The notes beneath the pieces are model-generated. The model worked only from the letters and a program-made list of their open reading frames with translations, was not told the DNA's origin and did not search any database. Positions 13,515 to 14,169 of a stretch of 14,169 nucleotides of DNA are shown one piece after another. Within the stretch, counting starts at the first letter, position 1. Every line of letters starts with the position of its first letter. The stretch is taken from NCBI GenBank assembly GCA_947652855.1, contig CANTEO010000062.1, positions 1-14,169 on the forward strand, written 5' to 3'. Origin of the DNA: an uncultured Roseburia sp. (GTDB taxonomy: Bacteria > Bacillota > Clostridia > Lachnospirales > Lachnospiraceae). A program made the position numbers and the translations under genes.

Positions 13515-14169
13515 ATGTCAAATACAATGACGGAAATCTATTATATTGAAGATGATGAAACAATTGCAATGGCTGTCAAAGAATATCTCAGCCAAAAAGG
13601 GTATGCCGTCTCTCTATTTGGGACGTTGGAAAGCGGAAAGAAGGCATTGGAGCGCCATGTTCCAAGCATTGCGCTGATTGACTGGAATATGCCAGACGGC
13701 GAGGGAAACAGCTTTTGCAGATGGATACGCTCAAGATGGAAAGAACTGCCAGTCATTTTTCTGACTGTCCGAGATGACACTTGTGATATTATTTCTGGTT
13801 TTGAATATGGGGCAGATGATTATGTAACAAAACCTTTTGAACTGGAAATTCTGTATTCCCGCATCCACGCATTGCTGCGCAGGGCAGGAAATGTGCAGAG
13901 CCAGTATCTTTCCTGCGGTTCTATTTCGATTGACAAAAACAAAACGGCAGTATTTTGTGGCGAAAAAGAAATTACCGTCAGCCAAGCAGAATACCAGCTT
14001 TTGCAGCTTTTAATGGAAAATAAGGGGAAAACCGTCACAAGAGAACGGCTGCTGACTCAAATCTGGGACAACAACGGGAATTATGTCAATGATAATACGT
14101 TGACCGTGACAATCAAACGGCTTAGAGAAAAGCTCCATCATCCGTCCTGCTTAAAAACAATACGGAGCT
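13515..14169 (+). CDS. OmpR/PhoB-family response regulator (3' end outside window)
   Basis: Two-component response regulator, 218 codons visible and still open at the window edge, so close to full length (family about 220-235). The receiver domain (7-118) has the acidic pocket Glu12-Asp13-Asp14, phospho-acceptor Asp56 in ALIDWNMPDGEG, the switch Thr84 in FLTVRDD, and Lys106 in DDYVTKPFE. The winged-helix DNA-binding domain (about 130-218) shows VSQAEYQLLQLLMENKGKTVTRERLLTQIWD and NTLTVTIKRLREKL. The start is supported by GGAGG with 9-base spacing. The DNA is clearly more AT-rich than the preceding genes, suggesting separate ancestry. In this subfamily a histidine kinase, often with an ABC transporter for antimicrobial peptides, commonly follows; that cannot be checked here. 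Confidence 0.93.
   Translation, partial: MSNTMTEIYYIEDDETIAMAVKEYLSQKGYAVSLFGTLESGKKALERHVPSIALIDWNMPDGEGNSFCRWIRSRWKELPVIFLTVRDDTCDIISGFEYGADDYVTKPFELEILYSRIHALLRRAGNVQSQYLSCGSISIDKNKTAVFCGEKEITVSQAEYQLLQLLMENKGKTVTRERLLTQIWDNNGNYVNDNTLTVTIKRLREKLHHPSCLKTIRS

Noticed and set aside
1..14169. CRISPR arrays, tRNA or rRNA genes, insertion-sequence ends.
   Set aside because: No regularly spaced direct repeats, cloverleaf or rRNA sequence, transposase frame or paired terminal repeats were seen on either strand.

Overview
The window reads as a chromosomal segment of a moderately GC-rich Firmicute, most likely a clostridial (Lachnospiraceae-type) anaerobe. The reasons are AGGAGG-type ribosome binding sites, sigma-A-like promoters with 17-base spacers, a T-box riboswitch on a trp operon, a Bacillus/Clostridium-type (class II) AroA, and an RsgI-like membrane anti-sigma factor. 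No database search was possible, so the taxon is an inference.

Layout. (1) 1-2546, plus strand: a sigma-A-like promoter with a perfect palindrome beside it, then tyrA (prephenate dehydrogenase with ACT domain) and aroA (EPSP synthase), an aromatic amino acid biosynthesis pair. (2) 2551-7750, minus strand: a T-box-controlled trpB-trpA operon, then a separately promoted pair of paralogous secreted beta-rich proteins, then queA (queuosine tRNA modification), which meets aroA tail to tail with 4 bases between them. (3) 7854-9521, minus strand: an ECF sigma factor, a membrane-spanning RsgI-type anti-sigma factor with a histidine-rich C-terminus, and a small secreted histidine-rich protein. This is the most interesting block. 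It looks like a self-contained envelope signalling unit that may respond to metal. (4) 9522-9823: a gap holding a promoter and what looks like the first ~14 codons of a lost ybaK-type gene. (5) 9824-13399: two MATE-family exporters around a MerR/GyrI-like regulator. The regulator and the first MATE gene are divergent and share overlapping promoters with an operator-like dyad inside a 19-base spacer. The second MATE gene converges on the regulator with an 11-base overlap. (6) 13515 to the end: the 5' part of an OmpR-type response regulator in distinctly AT-richer DNA, cut by the window edge.

How it fits together. TyrA, AroA and TrpBA all serve aromatic amino acid synthesis, with trpBA gated by uncharged tRNA-Trp. 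The remainder is accessory: envelope sensing, drug or toxic-compound export, and a two-component regulator. Points worth a second look are the sigma/anti-sigma/His-rich unit, a TrpA with several altered phosphate-binding positions, the two-domain secreted paralogs between trpA and queA, a second hairpin with a U-run inside the trp leader, and the MerR-type switch at 11173-11227.
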